A DNA stretch of 64,000 bases from Hymenobacter terricola. GTDB lineage: Bacteria > Bacteroidota > Bacteroidia > Cytophagales > Hymenobacteraceae. Numbering within the stretch: position 1 is the first letter of the stretch; each line of letters starts with the position of its first letter. The notes beneath the pieces are model-generated. The model was given only the letters and a program-made list of their open reading frames with translations, searched no databases and was not told the origin of the DNA. Location of the stretch: assembly GCF_017921975.2 (NCBI RefSeq), contig NZ_JAGEMO020000042.1, forward strand, positions 1-64,000. Reading direction: 5' to 3'. Below, piece by piece: positions 54,382 through 62,116 of this stretch. The position numbers were made by a program, and so were the translations under genes.

Positions 54382-57300
54382 ATGACCATTCCACTATCCG
54401 CGAAGCGCACGCTGGGAGCCCTGGCGCTGCTGTTACCCTTGCTTGGCACGCCCACGGCCCGGGCCCAGACGGCGCAGGAGCCGTTTGGGCGGGTTCGCAT
54501 TCAGTACAAGCCGTTTCACTGGCAGCAGCTCAGCACCCAGAATTTCAACGTGATGTACTACGACGGCGGCGAGGCCAGCGCCCGTCGCGCGGTGGAGTAC
54601 GCGGAGAAGGAGTTGCAGCGCATCACGGCGCTCATCGGCTACTACCCCTATTCCAAAACCACGCTGCTGTTCTATAACTCGGTGGGCGACCTGCGGCAGA
54701 GCAACATCGGCCTTACGGCCACCCAGCAGCAGATAAACGGCGGTGAAACCCCGCTGGCCCGCATGAGCAAGGTGCAGATTGCCTTCAGCGGCCAGGAAAC
54801 GGAATTTAAGCGCGAGTTGAGTACCCAGATTACGGAGGTGCTGCTGAACGACATGATGTACGGCGGCTCGCTGAAGGAAGTGCTGCAAAGCAGCTACCTG
54901 CTGCAGTTGCCCGACTGGTTTATCGGGGGGGCCTCGGCCTACGCCGCCGAGGGCTGGAGCGTGGACATGGACGGCTATATGCGCGACATGACCAAGCAAT
55001 ACCCCACCGGCAACCGCACGGCCCCGTTTTTCCTGCGCAACTCGACCCTGGCCGGCCAAAGCATGTGGAACTACGTGGCCGAGCGCTACGGCTACACCAC
55101 CATCCAGAACATCCTGAACCTGACGCGCATTACCCGCGACGTGGAGGTGGGCATCAGTTCCTCGCTGAACGTGCCGTTTAAGGTCTTTTTGAAAGACTGG
55201 CTGACGTACTACCGCGAGCTGAACGGCCAACCCACTGCCACGCTGGTGGAGCCGGACAAAAAATTCCGCCAGGGCGGCCGCAACCGCCACGCCGACGTCT
55301 TCTCGCAGCCCGTCATCAGCCCCAACGGCCAACTGGTGGCCTACGCCCGCAACGAGCAGGGCCGCTACCACGTGATAGTGGCCAACCGCGACGGCTCGCA
55401 CCGCCACAGCCTGAGCAATGGCGGCTACAAAACGCCCGACCAGACGGTAGAAACCCGCCTGCCGATACTAGCCTGGCGCGGCAACTCCCAGGTGGCGGTG
55501 GCCGAAATGAGCCGCGGCGAGATGGCCCTGCACCTGCGCGACGCCACCGGCAACGGCCTTCTGAACCGAGTGCGCGAGGCCATTAAGTTTTCGCGGCCCG
55601 CATCGCTGTTTGCAGCCTACGACCAGATACTGAGCATGAGCTACTCGCCCGATGGCAAGGCCCTGGTGTTTAGCGCCGTGCGCAATGGCCAGAACGATAT
55701 CTACCTGCTGCGTGCGGGCAGCCGCAAAACCGAGCAGCTCACCAACGACCTGTTTGATGACGTGCAGCCGGTGTTTTTGCCCAATGGGCAGGGCATCGTA
55801 TTCAGTTCCAACCGCTACCTCGACTCGCTGGGCCAGGCCCGGCCCGCCACCTTCCAGAACGTGGTCAATAACTACGACTTGTTCGTGTACCACCTGGACG
55901 GGCGGCCTACCCCGGTGGAAACGCTGGTGAGCACCATTTCGAACGAAACCCGGCCCCGGGCTATTTCCGACGATGAAATCCTGTACCTCGGCGAAGAAAG
56001 CGGCGTGCGGGCCCTGTACCGCTACTCGCTGAAAACCAAGCAGCGCACGCCCCTCACCAGCTGGCTGCCCAACACCCAGGACTTTGACTACAGCCCGGTG
56101 ACTTCGGCGCTGGTATTTGTGGCGCCGGCACAATCGCGCGACATTCTCTACCTCTACCCCGAATACCCGCTGCCCGCCACGCTGCCCCTCACCAAAACCG
56201 CCCGCCAGCAAACGCTGGAGGACCGCTCGGCCGCGCCCCGCGCCGCCGCGCCGCCCAAGCCCGCCGCTGCCCCCGTTTCGACGGCGGCTCCGGCCGACTC
56301 GACGACGGCGCCCGCCCCTGCCGCTACCCGCCGCGAGCGCCGTAAAGCCAGCGAAACCGTGAATACCAGCGACTACCAGTTTGAGGAAGATGAACCGGTG
56401 CAAGCCTCCGCCCCAAAACGGCGGCGCCTTACGCCCACGGCGGCCTCGACGGCTGCGGCCGCAGCTTCACAGGCCCAGGCCACCACGCCCCTCACCGGCC
56501 CCTTCCGCTACGACACCCGCTTCATGGCCGACAATGTTTCGACGGCCCTCTACATGGACCCGCTGCTGGGCGTCGGCCTGCAATTCAAAGCCGCGCTGAC
56601 CGATGTGCTGGAAAACCAGCGCATTGACGCCAGCTTGTTTGGCTTGTTCGATTTGCGCACCAGCAACATTCGCGCCTCCTACACCAACCTCACCAAGCGC
56701 TACGACTGGGGCATTGCCTACCAAAAACAGGCGTACTTCTTCGACCTCAACAACGGCAGCTACCGCTACGGCCGCCACGAGGTAGCGCCCAACATCGCGT
56801 ACCCGCTTACCCACAACCTGAGCGTGCGCGGCGGCCCCCGGTTTGTGAACATTTCCAGCACCCGCCTGGGCGACGTGTCCACCGTCGACGACCAAAGCAC
56901 CAACTACCTGGGCTACAACGGCGAACTGGTATTTGACAACAGCATCACCACCGGCGTCAACATGGTTTCGGGTACCCGCCTGAAAGCCAGCGTGCTGAAC
57001 CTGACCAATGTGAACGACAAAGGCTTGAGCTTTGGCAAGTTTGTCATTGACTTGCGCCACTACCAGAAAATCAGCCGTTCCATCGTGTGGGCCAACCGGG
57101 CCAGCTACGGGCAGTTCTTCGGCAACCGGCCGCAGCTGTTCCGCCTGGGCGGCATGGACGACTGGATTATCAACGCCAACTACGCCGGCAACCGCTTCAT
57201 CACCGGCTACACCGCCGCCGACCAGGTACTGAATCAGGAGTTCGTTACCAACCTGCGGGGCTTCGACTACAGCGCCCGCACCGGCCCGCGCTATGTCCTG

Positions 57301-57651
57301 TTCAACAGCGAGCTGCGGGTTCCTATTGTGCAGTATTTTGCCCACCGGCCCATCTATTCGGGGTTCTTCCGCAACCTGCAGCTTACCGGCTTTGTCGATG
57401 CCGGCACCGCTTATTCAGGCACCAACCCCTTCGGCACCGACAACTCATCGAACACCGTGCTCACGGGTGGTAACGGCAATTTCTTCTCCGCCACCGTCGT
57501 CAATTTCCGCAACCCCTTCCTGGTGGGCTACGGGGTGGGTGCCCGCACCACCCTGCTGGGTTTCTACGGCAAAGTTGACATGGCCTGGGGCCAGGAAGAT
57601 TACGTGACTCACGGCCCGAAATTCTATTTCACCCTGGGCTACGACTTCTAA
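54382..57651 (+). CDS. Large TolB-like outer-membrane protein: degenerate peptidase-MA domain, beta-propeller, C-terminal barrel
   Basis: The 1089-residue protein has a signal peptide (ending TARAQ), an M1/peptidase-MA-like domain in which TQITEVLLNDMM replaces the usual HExxH and LPDWFIGGASAYAAEGWS keeps the following helix, then a WD40/TolB-type propeller (SPNGQLVAYARNEQGRYHVI, SYSPDGKALVFSAVRNGQND). A low-complexity Ala/Pro/Thr linker spans about residues 610-710. A D15-like barrel follows and ends YFTLGYDF. The peptidase site looks inactive, so a scaffold or transport role is likely. Confidence 0.8.
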   Translation: MTIPLSAKRTLGALALLLPLLGTPTARAQTAQEPFGRVRIQYKPFHWQQLSTQNFNVMYYDGGEASARRAVEYAEKELQRITALIGYYPYSKTTLLFYNSVGDLRQSNIGLTATQQQINGGETPLARMSKVQIAFSGQETEFKRELSTQITEVLLNDMMYGGSLKEVLQSSYLLQLPDWFIGGASAYAAEGWSVDMDGYMRDMTKQYPTGNRTAPFFLRNSTLAGQSMWNYVAERYGYTTIQNILNLTRITRDVEVGISSSLNVPFKVFLKDWLTYYRELNGQPTATLVEPDKKFRQGGRNRHADVFSQPVISPNGQLVAYARNEQGRYHVIVANRDGSHRHSLSNGGYKTPDQTVETRLPILAWRGNSQVAVAEMSRGEMALHLRDATGNGLLNRVREAIKFSRPASLFAAYDQILSMSYSPDGKALVFSAVRNGQNDIYLLRAGSRKTEQLTNDLFDDVQPVFLPNGQGIVFSSNRYLDSLGQARPATFQNVVNNYDLFVYHLDGRPTPVETLVSTISNETRPRAISDDEILYLGEESGVRALYRYSLKTKQRTPLTSWLPNTQDFDYSPVTSALVFVAPAQSRDILYLYPEYPLPATLPLTKTARQQTLEDRSAAPRAAAPPKPAAAPVSTAAPADSTTAPAPAATRRERRKASETVNTSDYQFEEDEPVQASAPKRRRLTPTAASTAAAAASQAQATTPLTGPFRYDTRFMADNVSTALYMDPLLGVGLQFKAALTDVLENQRIDASLFGLFDLRTSNIRASYTNLTKRYDWGIAYQKQAYFFDLNNGSYRYGRHEVAPNIAYPLTHNLSVRGGPRFVNISSTRLGDVSTVDDQSTNYLGYNGELVFDNSITTGVNMVSGTRLKASVLNLTNVNDKGLSFGKFVIDLRHYQKISRSIVWANRASYGQFFGNRPQLFRLGGMDDWIINANYAGNRFITGYTAADQVLNQEFVTNLRGFDYSARTGPRYVLFNSELRVPIVQYFAHRPIYSGFFRNLQLTGFVDAGTAYSGTNPFGTDNSSNTVLTGGNGNFFSATVVNFRNPFLVGYGVGARTTLLGFYGKVDMAWGQEDYVTHGPKFYFTLGYDF

Positions 57652-57653
57652 TT

Positions 57654-57688
57654 GCGGATTCAGCCGGTTTTTTTGGATTTCGCGGATT
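57654..57688 (-). repeat. 35-nt repeat, copy 1
   Basis: On the minus strand the sequence AATCCGCGAAATCCAAAAAAACCGGCTGAATCCGC matches 59655-59689 on the plus strand at about 30 of 35 positions (the motif is given here in two readings: AATCCGYGAAATCCAAAAA then AACCGRCTRAATCCG). It lies immediately after the TolB-like gene. Confidence 0.6.
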
Positions 57689-57696
57689 AGTGGTCG

Positions 57697-57731
57697 CGCC
57701 ACCGGGGTTTCTCCGGTGGCGTTTCTTTTTT
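57697..57731 (+). terminator. Terminator after the TolB-like gene
   Basis: Perfect 9-bp GC-rich arms (57697-57705 and 57713-57721) with a 7-base loop, then a T-rich run (57722-57731). Confidence 0.82.
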
Positions 57732-57747
57732 GGGGCTTTTAGGCAAG

Positions 57748-57849
57748 AAGAACGTCATGCTGAGCGCAGCCGAAGCATCTCTACCGCAATACTAAATCAG
57801 ATTAGCTGCGCAGTAGAGATGCTTCGGCTTCGCTCAGCATGACGTTCTT
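57748..57849. repeat. Dispersed palindrome, copy G
   Basis: Arms at about 57748-57783 and 57814-57849 with a 30-base loop. The core CGTCATGCTGAGCGCAGC then CGAAGCATCTCTA is the longest and closest to the presumed consensus. It lies 60 bases before ccmB, downstream of a terminator. Confidence 0.9.
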
Positions 57850-57877
57850 TTTTATACACCGCGCGCCGGTCCGGGCG

Positions 57878-57885
57878 TATCTTTG
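57878..57885 (+). promoter_or_regulatory. -7 box upstream of ccmB
   Basis: TATCTTTG is an exact TAnnTTTG match 23 bases before the ccmB start. The -33 region has only a T-rich stretch. Confidence 0.45.
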
Positions 57886-57908
57886 CGGCCCGAAACCAAA
57901 CTCCTGCC

Positions 57909-58583
57909 GTGCCCCTGCTCCGCGAAATTTCCACCTTGCTGGCCAAAGACTTCCGCCTCGAATGGCGGCAGCGCGCGGCTTTGGGTGGGCTGCTGCTGTA
58001 CGTGGGCAGCACGGTGTTCGTGTGCTTTCTGAGCTTCAGCCTGCGTGGCGGCACGCCCCCACCACCGGCCTGGAACGCGCTGCTGTGGGTTATCCTGCTG
58101 TTCGCCGCAATCAATGCCGTGGCGAAAGGTTTTATGCAGGAAAGCCCCGGCCAGCGCCTCTACTACTATACGCTGGTACGGCCCCAGGCCATTATTCTGG
58201 CCAAAATGCTCTACAATGCGCTGCTCCTGGTAGCAGTGGGGCTGCTGGGCCTGTTCCTCTACACGGTGTTTCTCGGCAATCCCATTCAGGATGCACCGCT
58301 GTTTGTGGGTAACCTGCTGCTGGGTTCCGTGGGCTTTGCCACCACGCTCACGCTGGTATCGGGCATCGCCGCCAAAGCCGGCGGCAACGGCGCCACCCTA
58401 ATGGCCGTGCTCGGCTTCCCGCTGATGGTGCCCATGCTGCTGCTGCTCATCAAGGTGAGCAAGAATGCCTTGGATGGACTGGACCGTAGCGTGAGCCAGC
58501 AGTCCTTGCTGACGCTGCTGGCCCTAAACATGTTGGTCGGAGCGGTGTCTTATCTGTTGTTTCCCTTTTTGTGGCGGGGCTAG
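57909..58583 (+). CDS. ccmB: Heme exporter CcmB
   Basis: The 224-residue membrane protein has six helices and the family start VPLLREISTLLAKDFRLEWRQ, with W-x-x-L-L-W-V and ESPGQRLYYYTLVRPQAIILAK between helices. It is the permease subunit of the heme-handling ABC transporter of system I cytochrome c maturation. The start is GTG. The ATPase CcmA, normally beside it, is not in the window. Confidence 0.9.
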   Translation: MPLLREISTLLAKDFRLEWRQRAALGGLLLYVGSTVFVCFLSFSLRGGTPPPPAWNALLWVILLFAAINAVAKGFMQESPGQRLYYYTLVRPQAIILAKMLYNALLLVAVGLLGLFLYTVFLGNPIQDAPLFVGNLLLGSVGFATTLTLVSGIAAKAGGNGATLMAVLGFPLMVPMLLLLIKVSKNALDGLDRSVSQQSLLTLLALNMLVGAVSYLLFPFLWRG

Positions 58584-58605
58584 AAGCCGTGCTACTTGAT
58601 TAGCG

Positions 58606-59367
58606 ATGAATAAAACTGTTTTAGGTATTGCCATTTCCATTATCAGCCTGCTGGTGACCCTCGCGGCCGTAGCGGGTGGGCAAGCGCTGATTGAGCAGCG
58701 CATTGGCGGCCGCGGCTGGAAGGTGTTGACGGTGGTGCTGCTGTTGGGTGCTTCGGCGGCGGGCATTCTGATTGACGTGCCGCGCCTGCCGATTGTGAAT
58801 GAAAGCATCCGCAACCTGTTCTTTCACGTGCCCATGTGGTTTGCCATGATTATGGTGCTGCTGGTTTCGGTCTGGTACTCCATTCTTTACCTGCGCAATC
58901 CGTCGGCCCAGCTCGATATTCTCAGCCATGAGGCGGCCAAATCGGGTATCGTGCTGGGCCTGCTGGGCCTGGCTACCGGCAGCCTGTGGGCCAAGTACAC
59001 CTGGGGTGCCTGGTGGACGCCCGACCCGCGCCTGAACGCCGCCGCCGTGGCCATGCTCATCTACGGGGCTTACCTGGTGCTGCGCGGCTCATTACGCGAC
59101 GAGCAGCAGCGGGCCCGCGTGTCGGCCATCTACAATATTTTCGCGTTTGCGGCGGCCATTCCGCTGCTCTTTATCCTGCCCCGCATTTCGGGCAATAGCC
59201 TGCATCCCGGCCAGACCGGCAACCCCGGCTTCAACAAGTACGACCTCGACAGCACCATGCGGATGGTGTTTTACCCCGCCGTCATCGGCTGGATTCTTTT
59301 CGCCTTCTGGATGACCCAAGTGAGCAGCCGGCTGGCCTTTTTGCAATTGAAACTCGATGAAAAATAA
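58606..59367 (+). CDS. ccmC: Cytochrome c assembly protein CcmC/CcsA
   Basis: The 253-residue membrane protein has helices around NLFFHVPMWFAMIMVLL (with the heme His in F-H-V-P) and the tryptophan-rich WWD region WGAWWTPDPRLNAA, where a Pro replaces the Trp usual before the Asp. A further conserved His is in NSLHPGQ-like SLHPGQTG. It loads heme onto CcmE. It overlaps ccmD by 11 bases. Confidence 0.88.
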   Translation: MNKTVLGIAISIISLLVTLAAVAGGQALIEQRIGGRGWKVLTVVLLLGASAAGILIDVPRLPIVNESIRNLFFHVPMWFAMIMVLLVSVWYSILYLRNPSAQLDILSHEAAKSGIVLGLLGLATGSLWAKYTWGAWWTPDPRLNAAAVAMLIYGAYLVLRGSLRDEQQRARVSAIYNIFAFAAAIPLLFILPRISGNSLHPGQTGNPGFNKYDLDSTMRMVFYPAVIGWILFAFWMTQVSSRLAFLQLKLDEK

Positions 59368-59605
59368 CCTCCTGGCCCGCCTCGTCGGCGCGCTGTGCCT
59401 GCTGCAACTCCTGCTTTTCACCGCCACCAATGCCCTGGCCCAAACGCCCGGTACCGACGCCCCCGAAATGGCGGATGCCCTGCGCCAAAGCGGCAAAATC
59501 TACGTGGTGGTTGCCGCCGTCGTCATCATCGTCGCCGGCCTGCTGTTCTACCTCATATCGCTCGACCGCAAGGTGAGCAAGCTGGAGCAGGAAATAAAGA
59601 AGTAG
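59357..59605 (+). CDS. ccmD: CcmD-family small membrane protein
   Basis: The 82-residue protein has a signal-like N-terminus (ending NALAQ), one transmembrane helix (KIYVVVAAVVIIVAGLLFYL) and a basic tail ending KLEQEIKK. Position, overlap with ccmC and size fit CcmD, which helps release holo-CcmE. Sequence similarity within the family is low. Confidence 0.75.
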   Translation: MKNNLLARLVGALCLLQLLLFTATNALAQTPGTDAPEMADALRQSGKIYVVVAAVVIIVAGLLFYLISLDRKVSKLEQEIKK

Positions 59606-59654
59606 CCGGGCACCCAACCACGCCGCCAGCTGTTGTCATAGCCACCACCAGCGC

Positions 59655-59689
59655 AATCCGTGAAATCCAAAAAAACCGACTAAATCCGA
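59655..59689 (+). repeat. 35-nt repeat, copy 2
   Basis: This copy, AATCCGTGAAATCCAAAAAA followed by ACCGACTAAATCCGA, is inverted relative to 57654-57688, so the pair brackets ccmBCD. It lies in the gap between ccmD and ccmE and ends just before the ccmE ATG. Confidence 0.6.
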
Positions 59690-59692
59690 GAT

Positions 59693-60121
59693 ATGAAGAA
59701 GTCGCACCTTTTCGTTCTGGCCATCATCGCGGTGGCCGCCGCCATCATCCTCAGCACCACGGCCGATGCCAGCGTGTACGTCGGTTTCGGCGAGGCCCGG
59801 CAGCGCGCCGCCGAGGGCAACACCACCAAAGTGCACGTGGTGGGCAAGCTCCCCCGCGACTCTCAGAAGCACCCCGTGGGCCTCGAATACGACCCCATGA
59901 CGGACCCCAACTACTTCGCCTTCACCCTGGTGGACACCAATCGGGTGGCCCAGCGCGTGATTTATAATAACCCCAAGCCCCAGGATTTCGACGCTTCCGA
60001 GCAAGTCGTTATCACCGGGTGCATGAAGGGCCAGGTGTTCATGGCCGATAACATTCTGCTGAAGTGCCCCAGCAAATACGTGAAGAAGGACTTGAAAGGA
60101 GCCACGGCTTCGACCAATTAA
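59693..60121 (+). CDS. ccmE: Heme chaperone CcmE, cysteine type
   Basis: The 142-residue protein has an N-terminal helix (to about residue 20) and the OB-fold CcmE body (VYVGFGEARQRAAEGNTTKV, VVITGCMKGQVFMADNILLK). E. coli CcmE binds heme through His in H-x-x-x-Y. Here the same place reads C125-P-S-K-Y129, so the heme ligand is Cys. Such C-x-x-x-Y forms are known from the variant system I found in some bacteria and archaea. Confidence 0.88.
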   Translation: MKKSHLFVLAIIAVAAAIILSTTADASVYVGFGEARQRAAEGNTTKVHVVGKLPRDSQKHPVGLEYDPMTDPNYFAFTLVDTNRVAQRVIYNNPKPQDFDASEQVVITGCMKGQVFMADNILLKCPSKYVKKDLKGATASTN

Positions 60122-60124
60122 GCA

Positions 60125-61285
60125 TTGCTTTGCAGCACCCCGAAACCGCGCCCGGCTTCCGAAACGATTATTCGCTTCTGGAGCCGGGCGCGGTTGCTTT
60201 TGTTGCTCCTGGCGGCCTTGGTTTCCAAATCGGCGGCGCAGGTACTTAACGACAACATCGAGGACCGCCGGGTATTGCACTTGGAAGAAATTGTTAGTTC
60301 CAACACCACCGGCTGCACCGTGCAGCGCGCTTGCGTGGATGAGCGCCTGACCGGCAAGTGCATTGAATACCACAACGACCAATGGTTTGAGTTTACCCCG
60401 AAGGTTTCGGGTCGCTATTTCATCAACATCGGGGGCCAGAGGTGCCGCGATGTGCGCGGCGTGCAGTTAGTCGTACTCACCGGGCAGCCGTGCCAGCCGG
60501 CTACGTATCGGGTGCTGAGCTGCACCTCGCTCGGCACGCAGGACGACGTATTTGTGACCCTGGATTCGTTGCGGGCCGGCCAGCCTTATTTACTGGACGT
60601 GGACGGCTATTTGAAAGATTTTTGCCAATTCTCGCTGCAGGTTAGCCGCCAGGCGACGGGCCTGCCAGTCGCGCCGCCGCTGCCGTCGCTGGCCGGCGCC
60701 CTGCCGGGCACCAACCGGGTAATTCACCTGGAATGGGCCGTGCCTGACTCCCTGGCCGCTACGCCGCGTTGCCGGGTGCTGCGCCGCGAGCTGCGGGAAT
60801 TTCGCAGCACCGAGCAGGCTCGGGTGCCGGTTGCGCGCAACACCTACGGCGGCGCACCCGCCACCTATGCTGTGGCCGATACCCTGCCCCGCCCTGGCTA
60901 CTACCTCTACCAAATAGTGGCCGATACCGGCCCCGACGGCCAGCCGCCCGTGTTGCTACGGCAGCAGTGGGTGTCATTCAGCCAGTTGAATCCGCTGCTG
61001 AATTTGCCGCCGCAAGTGCCTCACCTTGTGCTGCCGCTGAGCAAATATCCGCGCAACTCCAAGCTGTCGGTGGTAGTTTCTAACCCCGCCAGCGGCCGCG
61101 TGTTATTAGCCCAGCAGTTCACCTACCAGCCCGGTGAGGCCCACCAGGGCTGGCTGCCTACCAGCAAGTGGCAGGACGCGGGCATTGAAAAAATTGCCGT
61201 CGAAATCACCTGTCATCCACCGCGTGGCGACTTTTTCACCGACCAATTGTTATTAAGCCTCCCGGCTCCGGCGGCGCGGCCGTAA
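60125..61285 (+). CDS. Secreted protein of unknown function inside the ccm region
   Basis: The 386-residue product has a signal peptide (basic start, LLLLLLAALVSKSAAQ) and a Cys-rich first domain (Cys in GCTVQRAC, GKCIEYHND, GQRCRDV, GQPCQPA, LSCTSL, FCQFSL) that should form disulfides. A beta-rich region with Pro linkers follows. Only TTG at 60125 fits as a start. It begins 3 bases after the ccmE stop, so it is probably in the same transcript. The first domain resembles pre-peptidase C-terminal-like domains loosely; no sure family. Confidence 0.6.
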   Translation: MLCSTPKPRPASETIIRFWSRARLLLLLLAALVSKSAAQVLNDNIEDRRVLHLEEIVSSNTTGCTVQRACVDERLTGKCIEYHNDQWFEFTPKVSGRYFINIGGQRCRDVRGVQLVVLTGQPCQPATYRVLSCTSLGTQDDVFVTLDSLRAGQPYLLDVDGYLKDFCQFSLQVSRQATGLPVAPPLPSLAGALPGTNRVIHLEWAVPDSLAATPRCRVLRRELREFRSTEQARVPVARNTYGGAPATYAVADTLPRPGYYLYQIVADTGPDGQPPVLLRQQWVSFSQLNPLLNLPPQVPHLVLPLSKYPRNSKLSVVVSNPASGRVLLAQQFTYQPGEAHQGWLPTSKWQDAGIEKIAVEITCHPPRGDFFTDQLLLSLPAPAARP

Positions 61286-61290
61286 ATTTG
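61283..61290 (+). promoter_or_regulatory. -7 box before the HEPN/MNT pair
   Basis: TAAATTTG is an exact TAnnTTTG match overlapping the stop codon of the previous gene, 7 bases before the HEPN start. No -33 box was seen. Confidence 0.35.
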
Positions 61291-61297
61291 TCTTTTT

Positions 61298-61723
61298 ATG
61301 ACGACACTCAACACTTCGCTGCCTATCCGCTGCACCCTGGCGCTTGACCGCGCCCTGGTGTTGTTACGGCAGAGTCAGCCCGATTCGGTGGACTACGAGT
61401 TGTACCGCCCGGCCTGCGTGAAGGAGTTTGAAATCATTATCGAACAAGCCGGCAAGCTGTTGAAAAAGGCGCTACGGCCCTGCTATGCTTCGCCTCGCCA
61501 AGCTGATGCCTTGGTTTATAAGGATATTTTTCGGGCCGCGACGCAGCACGGCTTGCTTTCGCCCGACGAAGTGGAACGCTGGCTTAGCTACCGCGACAAC
61601 CGCAACACGACCGCCCATGACTATGGCGTGGGCTTCGCCGAAGCAACCGTGAAGCTGCTGCCGCAATTCGTGACCGATGCCACGGCCCTTGCGCACTTGC
61701 TTCAGGGTAAACCCCTCGTCTGA
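61298..61723 (+). CDS. HEPN-domain protein of a HEPN/MNT toxin-antitoxin pair
   Basis: The 141-residue helical protein matches the nucleotidyltransferase substrate-binding (HI0074-like) HEPN family. The HEPN RNase motif R-x4-H is R102-N-T-T-A-H107 within YRDNRNTTAHDYG. In such pairs the HEPN protein is usually an RNase toxin and the MNT partner modifies (AMPylates) it to neutralise it. It is followed after 3 bases by the MNT gene. Confidence 0.85.
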   Translation: MTTLNTSLPIRCTLALDRALVLLRQSQPDSVDYELYRPACVKEFEIIIEQAGKLLKKALRPCYASPRQADALVYKDIFRAATQHGLLSPDEVERWLSYRDNRNTTAHDYGVGFAEATVKLLPQFVTDATALAHLLQGKPLV

Positions 61724-61726
61724 CCC

Positions 61727-62032
61727 ATGCTCGACCTTCGCCCCAAAGACCTGACGTTGCTGCACGAGCTGATTGCCCGGCACTTGCCCACGACCGTGAC
61801 CGTGTGGGCTTACGGCAACCGCGTGAATGGCAACAACCACGCGGGCAGCGACCTCGACCTGGTGCTGCGCTCGCCCGACCTGACGGAGCGGCCGACCAAT
61901 GTAGCCGCCCGCTTCCGCGAGGCGCTCACGGAAAGCAACCTGCCCATCTTCGTTGATGTTCACGACTGGGCGCTGTTGCCAACCAGCTTTCACCCCCGCA
62001 TTTTATCCCGCTACGAAGCGTTAACCCAATGA
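61727..62032 (+). CDS. MNT-type minimal nucleotidyltransferase (antitoxin)
   Basis: The 101-residue protein has the Pol-beta-fold nucleotidyltransferase motif: G30-N31-R (usual G-S-x) then G40-S41-D42-L-D44. The usual GS is GN here, but the Asp pair is intact, and a third Asp occurs in FVDVHDWALL. It likely adenylylates the HEPN partner. The stop TGA overlaps the first GAGGAAT unit of the repeat at 62028. Confidence 0.85.
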   Translation: MLDLRPKDLTLLHELIARHLPTTVTVWAYGNRVNGNNHAGSDLDLVLRSPDLTERPTNVAARFREALTESNLPIFVDVHDWALLPTSFHPRILSRYEALTQ

Positions 62033-62108
62033 GGAATGAGGAATGAGGAATGAGGAATTGCTTAGCGGTTTCTTCCAGCTCCTCATTCCTCATTCTTCAT
62101 TCTTCATT
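62028..62108. repeat. GAGGAAT heptad hairpin, copy 2
   Basis: Four exact GAGGAAT units (62031-62058) face a complementary arm at 62079-62108, with a 20-base loop. Like copy 1 there are exactly four units, and an arm overlaps a stop codon (of the MNT gene). It ends 9 bases before ccmF. Confidence 0.82.
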
Positions 62109-62116
62109 AAATCAGA

